Assembly: GCA_021613535.1 (NCBI GenBank)
Contig: CP075496.1
Coordinates: forward strand, 13,640,001 to 13,704,000
Source of the DNA: Adineta vaga
Lineage: Eukaryota; Rotifera
Direction of reading: 5' to 3'
DNA: 64,000 bases
Of the stretch, positions 36,187 through 49,691 are shown one piece after another (position 1 is the stretch's first letter; the number at the start of each line of letters is the position of its first letter). The notes beneath the pieces were generated by a model. The model was not told the origin of the DNA, searched no databases, and saw nothing but the letters and a program-made list of their open reading frames with translations. The position numbers and the translations under genes were made by a program.

Positions 36187-39100
36187 ATGGTAAGTAAAAA
36201 AAGAAGATCTGTTTATGTTTTTATAAATATATATTTATCTACTTTCTATTTCTCTTGATTATTTGTTTAATGATTAGACAAAGAAGAAAACATAGCGAAT
36301 CTCATGAGAGTTTAATCAACATTTGTTCAGTTTTTTTTCTTCTTCGCTTTATCGTTATTACCATTCAGAATAGTTCTTTTTTCTTCCGTTTGTTTTTTTC
36401 TATTAAGCATTATAATTACACAGCAGTTGTTTCTGTTTTTTAAAGAATTTTAATTGTGTCTTACACATTATTATAATGATAGATCGTTGAACGTCAACTT
36501 GGCGTGCAAACCTTGATACACGAAATAAGCATCGTACTTTTTCTTTCAAAACATACAATTGAAAAAACATAAAGTAGTATAGGCAATGTTCGATAAGGAC
36601 TTGTATTTATCTCGACATTTAACGAGTCATGGCCTTTTGTTAATCACATTTGTTGTTCTTATTTCTTGTGAACGATGTGGATATAGAAGACGAAGAAGAA
36701 GAAGAAAAAAAAAGGGAGAAAATTCATTGCTTATATTCCTACTCTGAGGAATACAATAGAATATGAAAGAAGAGAGAAAGAGAAGCAAGGTGTCTGAGTT
36801 TTTTCTTCTTCTTATTTCTTTTGATAATATTTTTCTGAGGCAATATTGAACATTTGTTAATCAAACATCAATATCATTGTTCAAAAACTAATCTTACATA
36901 GAAATAGATTTATCTCCTGACGTGTAAATAACATTTTTTAGATAAAGAGTTTAATTCCAGGTGATAATTATTTCAAAAAAGAATAATGAACATATATGTT
37001 ATTAACCATTAGTTTAAATCTTGAAATGTACATGATCATTCCAAAATGAAAGTAAGTATGAACGAGAAATCATTGGAATAAGATATCTACTCATGTTAAT
37101 TAGTTTTCCTTTTTTTTCCATGTTGTACTCGACAGATGACATGAATATTTAGTTTGATGTTGAAGAATGATCATCTTTGTTGCCTTTCTTTTTTGTTCCT
37201 TCGGCAAAGGTTGAAAGTCATATTTCATATAGAAATATTTCTATTTAGAGTCCACGTACACAATTAAATCACAGAAGTCTGGCATTCATCGTTCTTATAA
37301 CAGGAATTCTCGGCGGTCTTTTGATTGTTTTTTCGATTTTATTATTATGCAAATATTGTTTAAATCGAAGAAGTTTAAGGTAATTTATTGAAATCGATTG
37401 ATTTTTGAATTGACGATCTATTTGCTTTGGATTTTGTTTTTCTCTAGAGAAGCCGAGCAAATGAAGCTTCTCTACGAAACTTTAAATCAAGCTTCATTAA
37501 TCGATGCAAATCGATTATATAAGGGTGCATTTCGTGAATCATCACCACTTGAACCACGTCGATCGAATCCACTTGATCGATATCTTTTGCAAGAGTATGT
37601 TAATCATTAATAAATAAATAAAATTTCATTAAGTTTTTTAATTAGAAATCAATGGCAAATACCAAGTTCAAAACAAATTCCATCTGATTATCATTTGTCT
37701 GGAGGTCAAACGACACATAATCAATCTTATCATAGTAGTCGAGAATATCTTGGTAGGTGTGAATAGAGCATTTTGATTAATTAGTCACGTAGACTGTCGC
37801 ACGAATGTCAGTTCATTTCTTTTTCTATCGGCAATAAAAAAAACGGGGGCGAATAGGACTAGTAGTTTCCTGTTGATAGAATACCGAACCTGACTTTTTT
37901 TTCTAATATGAAGAAGAATTTCCCTATTGAACGATAACTATTGATTAATAATGGATTCTTTCTTTTTGAAATTTTAGGTAACAAGTCTTATGAATCGTAA
38001 GTATCATCGAATGATTAAGTTTAATTGTCTTTTTTGAAATTTTATTTCTGTTTATTATTTAGAAATATTGTTATTGATGATGAACAAGCTTATTTACAAG
38101 TTGATCCACGTTGTTATGTTCGACAAAATTCGAATATTAATTTATTAGCACAAAGAAAATCAGATACACCACGTCTTGAAAAAGGTCATTCGCTTAATGT
38201 AGATACTCGCCCATCACCATCATCAACTTCCTTATCACCTTATCGTCAGAGTAGTTTTGATGTTACTTTAGCTTATCGTTCTCAACAACATCCTTCAACA
38301 CCAACATCTCTAGCATCAACACAACCAGATATATATTATACACCACGTGGATCAAGTCTTTCCGTTGTTGGTAATCCGCTATCTAATACACCAACAAGTT
38401 CTCAACATTTATCACCACTTACGCCAACAGCAAGTCGAAAAAATTCTATTGCACTTATCATAGAAAAGAAAGATCTTACAGCGACACTTGATACATTTGG
38501 TAAAGAACAAAATTCTAAATTGAATTTTTTTATTCTTTTATTTTTCTAGGAAATCAACCATCAACAGTTCGTTCATCTGTTGTACAACGAGAACATGAAC
38601 ATTCTCGATCATTGGAATATTCTTCACCACCAGTGCAACAACATTCTCCAACAAATTGTTCAGCAAACGATAAACAATCTCGTAGTTTTGATGCTGTCCA
38701 TCTTCTACGACCTGGTGTAAATCGATCCGATGTAGTTAATCGACGAACGAAATCTTACGAATGTGCTGATGATCGTCGTCCATCAACATCATCAATTGCA
38801 CCAGCACCAATTGTAATTAAGATTCCAGATATGACTGAACTTGTTCATGCTGCTAAATTATCTTGTATACAAAGTCGACGTGAAAGCACGAATATGGTAT
38901 TTAGATAGTCTTTTCTTTTCCATCTTTAAATGGAAAATTTTGTCTGTTTAGGAAGACTATCAAAATAATAAAGGTCGAAAAGAAACTCTCGTTCAACAAT
39001 TTAGTAACAATGATCATGAAAATGATGTTGAAGCAGCAGCTTGTACAGCATCTAAAGATCTTTGGCGTTTACGACAATCTTATGAACTTGAAGAACAACA

Positions 39101-41393
39101 ACGATTAGGTCAAACATCACCAGAAGATTTTTCACCAGATTTATTAACATCAACATCCATTGATTCAGCAGGAGCCATGCCTATTCATCATTTAAATAAT
39201 CATAATTCGTTGAATAATAATGATGATGATCTATTAAAATATCAACATCGACGAAAAAGTTCATCGAATCTTCTTTTACCACCACCTGAAGTTCGTCGTC
39301 AAGCATTACGACGTACTTGTGAAAAACGTCGTAGCTGTATAAATCAATCGAATGCTCGACGTGAACAACAATTACTTAATAATCTAACTGGTTTAGATGA
39401 CGAAAATTTACGAAATCCTCTAACAAAATTTTCAAGTTTATTACATAATTTCAATTCTAAAAGTGAAAATTCAAGTTTTGAACGAAGTCTAGAGACAGAT
39501 TTTGATATGCAATCAGATACAAGTAGTCGAGGGCCGAATGATCAATTTACATCAATTGAATCATCCGGAAATGAAAATGCTCTACCTGATGTTAATAATC
39601 GTTTTATAACAAATCGTCGACAACAACCACCACAACAATCATCACCACAAATATCACCACAACAAGATGATAGTGGTTATAAATCATTAGAAAGTCAAAA
39701 TAGTCAAAATCGAACAATAAGTTTAGATTGGATGTCAACAGATGGTGGTGAAAGTGTTATTTATGTAGGTGATTCACGAATACAACAAAGAAGTGTCGAT
39801 GTAAAAGATTTAGATGAAGATTTAGCTGAACAACAACAACAACAGAATCTATTAAATCATAATCGGTAATGATGAAACATTGTTACAATATGAAACGATC
39901 TCACCTTTTTTTATTATTATAGACGTAGTCCAAAACTTCTTCATACTGGTCTTCAACATTCCTATCAAGAATCGTCGAAAAATCTTATTCTACCAAATTC
40001 TTCTCATTCTCCTATGATGCAACATCGTAGTTTATCAACGAATATTCCATTTGTTGATCATTCAAAACCAAGCCCTATTAATCTTTCAGTTACATCATAT
40101 TTAAATCCAATGAATTCTTCGACGAATAATTCAAATAAATTGACAACATCTACATCATTCATTCGAACTGCAAGTAAAAAACGACGAGAATTCGGAAAAG
40201 ATAAAAAACATGCACAATCAAATGTTGGTTTTTCTTCTTTAACTAATGATGAACATCAAACAAATGTCCATCAAGTAAGATTTAAATATTTTCCTTTTTT
40301 TTTATAAGTAGTCGTATTTCTACATTTAATTAGATTAATGAAACAAATATGAAATCTTCATCTCTACACGTTCGACATCCTGATCTTCGTCGAACGAGAT
40401 CAGATGGTTCAAGAAATCTTCCACAAAACCATGAAGGTTAATTTCTATTCTTCCTTAACATGACACACATATATTCTTATCCTATTTTCAGTTGATTCTT
40501 CAACAAACGAATCAACAGCAAATACAAATAGTCGTTTATCATCAAGTGCCGATGGTTTACCTGTTTCACATTCTTCTCCACATCCTATTCGTCAACATCT
40601 TTCTCCAAATATAACTGATATACAAAATTCACGTCATATTCTTCAACGTTCACCATCTTCAACCACCTCACCTGTAACATTGACACCTCACGTTGAAGCA
40701 TTTCGTTCTCAACGTGGTTCACTTTCATTTGATACACATGCACCATCGAACACATCTTCATCCCCAACGAAAATCAAAGCTCCTCCAACAACATATTCGA
40801 TCTTTCCGACATGTATAACTAAACCACGTTTTAAATTCAGTATGGTACGTGATTCAGCAATGGCTAGTTTTGGTCATAGTACACCGGTGTATTCAATGCC
40901 AATCACACGAGATTATAGTATTGATAAGAAAACGAATCGAATTGTCAATGAATTTCTTATGCATGATCCCACATTAGATGGAAAGAAGAACATTTTAGAT
41001 GAAAGTTCACATAGAGTGACACCAAAACGTCATCATCATCGAATACGACCGAAAACATTTGATGAAACAACAACAACAACTTCACCAAAACAATCTCGTT
41101 CAACTGTAAATAAACAACGCCATCAAAATTCTCCACAAACAAATATACGTAAACATTCTCAATATCATTATCCATCTGTACATCTTTCGGATAATGTCGA
41201 ACAAGGAGAAAAGGTAGAAGAAGAAGAAGAAGAAGATGACGACGACGACGACGGTGAAGAAGAAGACAGTAGTGATCCTGCTACACCTGCATTATTATCT
41301 CACCAACAATCCATAGCTACAACTCGACGAGACATTAGTATGGCATCGGGATCTCCATCAATAATTATCACCGGTGATGATAGTGGAAGTTAA
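36187..41393 (+). CDS. Single-pass membrane protein with very long Ser/Gln-rich cytoplasmic tail
   Basis: Seen: eleven exons (36187-36189, 37249-37379, 37448-37594, 37646-37752, 37978-37996, 38063-38499, 38550-38896, 38952-39865, 39923-40274, 40334-40436, 40492-41393) join in phase to 1,153 residues. Exon 1 would encode only the initiator Met, followed by a 1,059-nt intron. Residues about 12-37 form one membrane helix (LAFIVLITGILGGLLIVF region) followed by CKYCLNRR, a positive stop-transfer and possible palmitoylation site, so the short N-terminus is outside. The rest is hydrophilic, rich in Ser, Gln, Asn and His, with repeated RRxS-type phosphosite-like motifs (RRTKSYE, RRKSSSN, RRTRSDGS) and an acidic Glu/Asp run near the C-terminus. 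No family recognised. Inference: a membrane-anchored scaffold regulated by phosphorylation. The Met-only exon is the least secure part. Confidence 0.7.
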
Positions 41394-42181
41394 AAAAAAG
41401 ATCAAAACAAAAAAATTCGTTTTGTTTTTCTATGTATATAGTATTCTCATCATGTTGCGTCTATTTTTCTATAATATATCTATTGAAAAGTTTGTTTTAT
41501 TTTTGTTGCTTGATACATTCGGTTTTTCATTGTTTGTGTGTGTTGATGTACGGTTACTAAAACTATCTCTACATACATATATTTTATGATTTATCATGAA
41601 AAAATCGGTCTGTATAATAAAAATGATTATGGTTGCTTTCAATCAACTTAAAAATAATTACTTTTTCTTTGTACAATGAAAATTCTCTATAGAGATTAGA
41701 TTTCTTCTTAGACAACTGTTTTACATACGTAGTAAATGTGTTTTCACGATATCTGTAGATCCCTAGTGAATAGGATAGCATGGCATTTCTTATCATTACC
41801 TTTCTTCATATTAAGTTTTAATAGCGAAACATGAATAGTTATTAGGATATAGTAAAATCTCTCTCTTTCTTATAAATACGATTAGACTTTTCAAAAGTCT
41901 TTATCATATAGAATTATATAAGAATGTTCACTAAAGGGAGGTTCATTTCTAGCAAAAACTAGTATCTGAGAGTCTCAAAACTGTCCACTATGAGAATTTT
42001 TACTTTACTCGCACTTAAATCATTAGGGATTGGACATGATTGAAATGTCACTGTGCTCTTCTTTTGTATGCAAAAACAATCGATGATAAAAATAGAATCT
42101 TAATCGAAAGGACAAAACAGGAAGTGTAATTATGAAAAAATAAAGTGAAACATTTCCTTTTTTTTACTGTCATTATACGAA
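41394..42181. other. Intergenic region between convergent genes
   Basis: 3'UTRs of the membrane-protein gene and the TBC-like gene. T-rich and AT-rich; no coding exon or RNA gene seen. Confidence 0.45.
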
Positions 42182-44166
42182 TCATTTATGTTCATTGAAA
42201 TACCGAGTTTCTATACGTTTGATGACTATTTGTAATTTTTGTTGATTGAAAGAAAGTTTCTGAGCAGATGATAAAGCATGATATTTATCGGTAGGTAACA
42301 TTCGTCTAATAACTTCTTGTTCTGCCAATTTCAAATCGAATTGATAGATTTGAAGACTTCTTTTTGTTTGTTCATTTAATATTTGACAAATTGTTTCGTC
42401 ACCATGTGTTACTATAAATTTAAAGAGAATTGAATGTCATTATTCATGCTTGAATACAAAGTACTTCGATTGCATGCGTTTGCTATTGAAGAAAGAAGAT
42501 CACGAACTGGATTCTTTGTTTGAGTAACTGACGAAACTAAAAGTCCAAAGTCATGAAGAGTTCTATTATTCTCGACAAACTTTGAATGTGTTCAAGTACA
42601 TTGGATTTTGAGGATAAATCAAGAAGAAAGAAACGAAACAGAATAGATTGTAATTGATGTGTTTCAATCAAACGCGGTTTATTGTTTAAAACTGATTGAA
42701 TCTCTGATAACTACAAAGATCATATTTGTAATTATAAAAAATTTCAATTATTCATGTCAAACCTGTTTACATTCGACTAATTGATCTTTCAATATTAAAA
42801 TAATTGCTGTTGCAATAGCTGGAAATAATTCATCATGAAAATTCGGTATATCATTGCTTATTAAATATTGATCCCAAACAAACAATAAAGGATCCATTGA
42901 CAAGCAATCTAAATAATTCCTTATCAATCAAATATTATACATCAACTTACCAATAAATAGATATTGAAACCAAGTGTCACAACATTTTCTCAACAGATAA
43001 TGATTGTCAATATTAGTTGAATTTGAATCTGAAAAGAACAAACATTCTTGTTGAAGAATAGTTTGAAAATGATTGTAAATTATTGGATCAATTCTGTTTA
43101 AATGATAATCAATTTTACGAAACCATAGATCCATCGAATTCTAAATAAGATAACAAAACAAATCATTTGAAATCTATGTTCATATTTTGATGTTTTTACA
43201 TTGAAATCAATGTATCGTAATACTATTGGAAGTATATCCATAAATGTTCGATACATTTCAATTGAATCTGCTAGAAATAGTTCATAAGATCTAACAGATA
43301 ATAGTATAGAAGAAATATTCAATTCGATTTACTTGGAAAGACATGATTTTTGTGCAAGAAGAATTGGAATAACGTAATAATATTCTGCTTTAGTTAAATC
43401 ACGTTGATTAATAAAATGACAACGATAATAAGAAAGAGTACTTTTCATTGCTTTCATACTTTCTAATACAAAATGTGTTTGTCTTCTCGTTTGGTTGAAA
43501 GATGTAGAGATAATATTTACTTGAACAGTTTTTTATTTTTGATGCAAGCGGTAACAATGAAACGAAATGATCACATTTTTGTTGAATTTCAATATCCATT
43601 GGAGAGAAAATACTTTGAGGATGATTTGATAGATCATCAAGAAATTTCTGACGGTCTACGAATACAAAAAGACAAAGGAGAAGAAGTCTTTTTTTGGTCA
43701 TAACTTACGATGAGCATTGGATAAATATAAGTACCAACTAATAGAACGTATTGGTTGCGGTAATGTATAATTGAAGAAAGCATAGAATTTTGATTTTTCA
43801 TTAGACCAATTGTGTAAAAGAGCAATAATATCATCACTGATCTTATTCAGATTATCATTCATTGTAGTTGATTGCGTCGAAATAACTATAATGAATCATG
43901 GAAGATATTGATCAGTTGAAAGGATTATACCTTCTTCTATAGAAATTGTTTGCCATTGTCGTGTAATTTTATCAAGGACATGATGTTTTTCAACATTTGA
44001 TAAATGAATAAACTTTTGTATTGATTGATCATTGACATGATGAATTGCTATTGCTAAATGATACCATCCCTATAAGAATCATCAATTTGATCAAATGTTT
44101 TTTATGTTATTTTATTCAGAGAAAAACCTGTGAATTGATATTATGATTTGAATTGTCTTTCGACAT
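42182..44166 (-). CDS. TBC (Rab-GAP)-like protein
   Basis: Seen: minus-strand multi-exon gene from ATG 44166 (MSKDNSNHN start, exon 44128-44166) to a stop at 42182-42184 (terminal RYFNEHK). Exons with matching phases cover about 43931-44069, 43704-43885, 43519-43680, 43336-43460, 43200-43310, 42950-43143 and further ones to 42182. Recognisable pieces: PQPIRSISWYLYLSN, like the R-x-x-x-W start of TBC domains; a middle helical part; and WFQYLFIDCLSMDPLLFVWDQY, like the TBC C-terminal W-x-x-x-F...VWD block. I do not see the IxxDxxR and YxQ catalytic finger motifs, so GAP activity is doubtful. Known: TBC proteins stimulate GTP hydrolysis by Rab GTPases. The head-to-head partner is a ciliary dynein gene, so a ciliary trafficking role is conceivable but unproven. 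Some exon edges are approximate. Confidence 0.5.
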
Positions 44167-44364
44167 CGTCTTATTCTTTTTGATGTTATCTTTGTTGTTT
44201 GAAGAAATTTAGTTTAAGTTAGGAATGGGAGGCATCTATTGAAAGAAAGAAGAATGGGAAGAAAAGAGGTAATGTTAAGTGAAATAAAATGAAGAATGGT
44301 TGAAGAAAAAGAATACAATACGTCAAAGTAGAAGATTCTTTTCTTGAAAAAAAGAGAGAAAGAA
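44167..44364. promoter_or_regulatory. Shared divergent promoter region
   Basis: Only 198 nt separate the start codons of the TBC-like gene (-) and DNAI4 (+), so the two promoters must be adjacent or shared. It is A/G-rich on the plus strand. No specific ciliary X-box was identified by eye. Confidence 0.4.
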
Positions 44365-47300
44365 ATGACATCAACATTACGATCAGCTGCTTCTGTACGT
44401 ACTGGTGTTTCAGGTGGTGGACGATCTGGTGGACAAGCATCAGGTGTAACACGAAAAACTGCACCTACCACACGATCTGCTCGTGGTTATCCAAAACTTA
44501 TAGAAAATGATCAAGATGTAACACCAAAACGTCTGATAGATCCGGAACAATACTTTAATAAAGTCAAAGATTCCGTTCTTACAAATGATGCTTCATCTAC
44601 TGTATGTATTCGAATCTGTCACAAAGAAATCTCATTTCTAATTGATTTAGCCAAGTGAAACAACGTATTCAACTGCTCAACCACAAGTTTTCTCTGCAAC
44701 AAAGTAAATAAATCAGAACACTTCAAACATATATATTTATGCATTGACTATTTCTTATAGATCATTGATGGGTCATAGTCATGGCGGAGCAGCAAATTCA
44801 CATGGAACTGATGCTGAAAGTTTTCCATCAGATCATGATACAGATCAACTTGCTCAAAGTGTTGCTACACATGCTGTTGGAGAAGGTAAATATCGATAAA
44901 TTGAATCATCAATGAATGCATTTCTATGAATATTTATAGATGAAACTTTATTATCCATTGATGGAGAAGCATCTCAGCCATTATTAACTCTTACTGAAAC
45001 GGAGACCATGTTTATTTTAAGTATCGATAGTTATATTGTTGCAAATGATGCAACAGATTTAGAAACAATTCAAAAACAAAATGAACGATATGTTGAAGTA
45101 AAATGAAGAGTTTCTTTTTTCGAACAGAAAAAAATTCTACGTTGTAATCTATTCTCTAGTTATGTAAAAGTCGACAGGGTAGTGATGTATTTAGTGATCG
45201 TGGTATGAATACATTCAATAATACGGTTAAAAATAAAGAAGTTCAATCGGAAAAAATCTATTCTCAAGTATATTAATATTATCGAAGAAATATAGAATAA
45301 AACATTAAATTTTCTTTTCATAGAGTCGAGAAGCTTATGCATCAATAGCAGATATGTATGATTCTGAACGAGGTGAAAGTAAAAGTATGTTTTCATTCAA
45401 TTTCGATAAATATCAATACAATCCTATTGACCATTTAGTTATTCTTGGCAAGAGTACACACGATACACAAACACAAGATGAACCATTGACTCATACTGGT
45501 TTGTTGTTTATCCAAAAGAAATTTTTGATGAATTAATACATGCTTTTTCTGTTTACAGATGTAACACGTTCGGTAAGTTCAGGAGTTGATAAGTCACATG
45601 GTACACGTCTTTCCGAACAATCTATTGATGAAACAATGAGAAAACAAGCAGTAACAAAGAGTACAAATGAACAAGTTGAAGATCCTCAATTATTCGATGT
45701 AAACTTTATTGTAAAACTAATTGAAAAATACTCGAATTCAATATCTTTTAGTCATCGAAAATTGCTATGAGTGTGTTTGTTATGGAACGAATACTTAATT
45801 CAAATACAAATCAATTAAAACAAGCTGTTTATCGTGGATTAACTCCCTTAACAGACAGAGAAGAAAGTAAATTAAGAAAAAAAAAGATTCAATCATCTTT
45901 CATTTTACGTTTAGAGACTATTGCGTATTCTGGTTTAACTCTTGATAAATTATTCGGTAAGTAAAATCGAAATAGAATATTGATGACAATCAAGTTTTTG
46001 AATAGCTTATTCTGCTGATCTAACGAATAATAAAAATGTAAGTGCATTAGCATGGAATAAGAAAAATTCGGATCTATTAGCTGTTGGTTATGGGCCTTTT
46101 GAATATAATGATCAACGTGATGGTCTAGTTTGTTGTTGGTGTTTGAAAAATCAAGAGGTATGTATTTCTTTAGAAATTATTTCTTCAATAGATTTGTTTA
46201 TTTTAGTATCCTGAAAGATACTATCATACACCATCAGCTGTAACAACAATTGCTTTTTCTGTGAAATTTCCATCATTATTAGCTGTAAGAATTGTATTAC
46301 TTTCTATTCCGAAGTTATATTTACTTTCTGCTATTATAGGTTGGTCTTTTCGATGGTACAGTTAATGTTTATAATGTACAAAATAATGTTGATAAACCAT
46401 TACTTGATACTGAGTATGTAATAATTTTCTTGTTTTGTAATTTTATTTTGTTTTCTTTTGATATTGAATAGAGAAGTTCCGGGTAAACATACAGCACCTG
46501 TTTGGCAACTCTATTGGTTAGGAGTAGAAAAAAGTCGTGATGATGATACTGGCGAAGTGTTGATGTCGGTTTCTACTGGTTTGTTTTGTCTTATTTTCTA
46601 TAAGTTTGCTTATTCTGATTTTGTATTTGAAGATGGTCGAGTAACTCAATGGTTATTACGTAAAGGTTTCGAATCGAATGGTAAATGAATCAAACGTAAT
46701 TCTGAAAGATTGATTTCATTTTTTGATGAATTTTATTTAGATTTTATGAAATTAAAACGTATATTAACTAAACAAACAATTCAAAGACGTGATAATTCAA
46801 GAGAACCAAGAATATCCAAATCAGAAAATTTATTATATCGTGCATCGGGTGGTCTTTGTTTTGATGTTTGTCCAGATGATTCCACTATGTATGTAAAACA
46901 ACTCTTGAATCAATTCATATATTCATATATTCATATGTTTTTAGATATCTATGTGGTACAGAAGAAGGTCTTATTCATCGGTGTTCATTCGCAAATAATG
47001 AACAATATTTAGATACTTATTCCGGACATTCAGTAATTGGAGATAGTTGAATGAGAATTTAAGATATGTTATTTTGTTTTGTAATTAGGGTCCAATTTAT
47101 CGTCTAGTTTGGAGTCCTTTAGCTAAGGATGTTTTTCTTTCATCATCTGCTGATTGGAGTGTATCATTATGGACAATTGATCGAACTCAGCCATGTATTA
47201 CATTTTCATCAAGAAAGGTATTGATCAATACTTTTCTATGAAAGAAACAATGCTTTTTTTATTCTTTAGAAACCAGTCTTTGATATTTGTTGGTCACCAA

Positions 47301-47865
47301 AATCAGCAACAATGTTTTGTTGTGCTAATGAAGACGCTGTAGAAGTATGGGATATATCACGAAATACGTAAGTCTATGATAGGTTGTTCTGATCACGATA
47401 GATGAAATATTTTCGAAGAGTTTAGATTTATCTATGAATAGAGATTGTCATTAAGATTTCGATATCATATGTCTTTTTTCTTTTACTAGACTTGAACCAA
47501 TCGATGTTATATTAACTACACATCCATATATATTCACTTCAATTACCTATGCTCCCAACTCTGAAGTATTCTTTTCTTCTTCTTTTTGCTAATTCCTAAA
47601 TCGTCTTTCTTTCTTTAAGTGTGTACTTGCTGGTACTAACCTTGGATCAGTTGTCGTTTACAATTTAACCAATCTTCCAAAACCAACAGACGTATGTTTA
47701 TCTTTCTCCATTCGCTACAATGAAAGATTTCATTGATTTTTTTTCTTCTCATAGGCCAATGAATTAATGAACATCATCAAACAACAGACACATCAAATAT
47801 CTGTATCTGAAGATCCAACTGTCGAAGCAGCTTCTGCTATGAAACCCAAAGAAAATATTCCGTAA
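44365..47865 (+). CDS. DNAI4: Axonemal dynein intermediate chain 4 (WDR78)
   Basis: Seen: multi-exon gene from ATG 44365 (MTSTLRSAASVRT) to a TAA at 47863-47865. First exons: 44365-44601, 44651-44703, then 44761 onward. The N-terminal half is low-complexity and charged. A conserved block follows (MERILNSNTNQLKQAVYRG, LETIAYSGLTLDKLF), then seven-bladed WD40 sequence: VSALAWNKKNSDLLAVGYG, GLFDGTVNVYNV, PVWQLYWLG, YLCGTEEGLIHRCSF, IYRLVWSPLAKDVFLSSSADWSVSLW, PVFDICWSPKSATMFCCANED and VLAGTNLGSVVVYNL. Known: DNAI4/WDR78 is an intermediate chain of inner-arm dynein f (I1) or its assembly, needed for ciliary beating. Rotifers and other ciliated invertebrates need it for their corona. Family strongly supported by order and wording of the WD repeats; exact exon edges were not all checked. 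Confidence 0.85.
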
Positions 47866-48071
47866 CTAATGAACTAAAACAAAGATAAGTTTGTCGAATT
47901 TTTACTACGTTTTTATTAAATAAGAAAGAACGAATTACATATCTGCCGAAACAGAATACAAAGAAGAAAAAGTCACCGGGATTGTCATCTCATTTTAGTT
48001 CTGCATCAAAATTGATTTAATAAAACTAAGAAACGTATTCGTTGAATCGAATATGAAACTTTCTCAATCGA

Positions 48072-49351
48072 TTAAAATACCGTTGAACTATTTGTTAAAT
48101 ATTCAATTACACCTCGATATGTTGTAAATGCATAATCTATATCTTGTGGAAGAGAAAGAAATCGAAAATATTCGGTATAATATTCATGTGCAGCTAGATG
48201 CATCGTCGAATTTGTATCTGCTGTTAATATTAATTGACAGATGAGATCAATAAATGCAGTTAACGTTTCATCTGCTGCCATAGGCATTGCATTTGATGAT
48301 GAATGATAAGTAACAGCTGAATTCTTTGCATCAACAACCATTAATGATTTTGCTGCAATAGTTAAATCCAGTGTCGAACGAATACATTTCGCTTTTTCAA
48401 AAGATGTTTTAAGATCATCAAGTTTTTTTAATTCACTCAAAGCACTTTGATTAGAATTGGAAGGAAATTCATTGGAATTTGTTCGTTGTTTTCTTTGTCG
48501 TATTCGAATATTTTCCAAGAGAAGTTTATCTTTAGTTTCTGTATGTTGAATTATAGTTGGCCAAACTTTTGTATAAGTATTTCCTGTAATATAAATCTCA
48601 CTAGCTAATTCAATATCACGATCTTCATATGGTCGATTTAATAATTTGTATGATTCTTGAAGAAATTGAAGACGTAATTGACGAAGTTTATCAATGGCAT
48701 TGTTAACAAATTTCGGTAGAATAACATAAGTTTCATTAAATAAAAATAATGCCGTACGTAAACGAGCAAATGCAGGTTCAATTTGACGAAGAGAATCAAG
48801 AAACATAAATGATGATTCATAACTACCTGCTGATGCATTGAATCGACTTACCTAGAAAAAAGAATTTTATGTAGTAAAACAAAAAGATAAGAAAACAAAT
48901 TTACTGAAGGTAATAGAGGTCTAATTATTGTTTTAAATGAAGTTGTATTTGGTACATGTTCTAATCCATTAAGATCAATTAATGGTTGTTCAATGATTAA
49001 TATACTATAAGCACGTTGTCGAATACTATCACGAACATCTTCTTGACTTAAAATTTTTATACGTTTTTCACCTACACCTTCTTTTTTATAGAAAAATCGT
49101 ATTGTACGATTATTATCAAATTCAATTTCATATTTATCATTCAAAGAAACATGTTTACGTAAATACATTGGTGATGGACGGAAAATATGTGATTCAAAAG
49201 CATCACGTTTTAATATAACAGTATTTAAATATTGAGGTATAACAACAATCGAACAAGCTTCTTGAACTTTTGTATATAAATCGGAAAAATTTGATGTTAA
49301 TTGTTGATAAAATAGAAGATCTTCAAGTTCGGGAATGTCCTGTTGAGCCAT
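48072..49351 (-). CDS. VPS9-domain protein, VARP/ANKRD27-like without ankyrin repeats
   Basis: Seen: two exons (48905-49351, 48072-48851), phase-0 intron of 53 nt, 408 residues. Its N-terminal 150 residues align in character with the VARP N-terminus (CSIVVIPQ...FESHIFRPS). The C-terminal third, ADETLTAFIDLICQLIL...YYTEYFRFLSL...AFTTYRGVIEYL, matches the end of a VPS9 domain as in ANKRD27. The protein stops right there. Known: VARP is a Rab21 GEF whose two ankyrin blocks bind Rab32/38, VAMP7 and retromer. Inference: a Rab5-family GEF (probably Rab21) stripped of its effector platform. Minus-strand neighbours do not supply the missing repeats; downstream (47866-48071) is only 206 nt before DNAI4's end. 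So this is a real short form, not an unfinished model. Confidence 0.8.
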
Positions 49352-49691
49352 ATCTAATATAGAAATAAAAACGAATTAGTTAAAAGTAAATAGAATAGAA
49401 TAAGAAGAACAAAACGAAACGGAGTTACTATCAATGTGAGAAAAGTCATTTTACATTGATTTGATAGAATGATGAACCAATTAGAATTCAAAGTACTGTG
49501 TTTGATTATTTGAAAACAGATTGTCTGTTTTATTTGCTAACTCATATCTCTTTGAGATATGATAAAATGAAAAAGAATACTTTGTTCGAAGTAAGATGAA
49601 TAAGAAAAGTGTTATCGAAGAGTCAAAAAACCGAAGCAGATAGAAGGAAGAGCAAATGAGTACATATGTAATTCTAAATTTTAGATTGTAA
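49352..49691. promoter_or_regulatory. Divergent intergenic region between VARP-like and permease genes
   Basis: A 340-nt spacer between opposite-facing start codons; must hold both promoters. No distinct motif seen. Confidence 0.35.

Noticed and set aside
43473-43703. Plus-strand ORF inside the TBC-like gene
   Set aside because: Minus-strand exons there have consistent phases and a recognisable fold; the plus frame has no motif.
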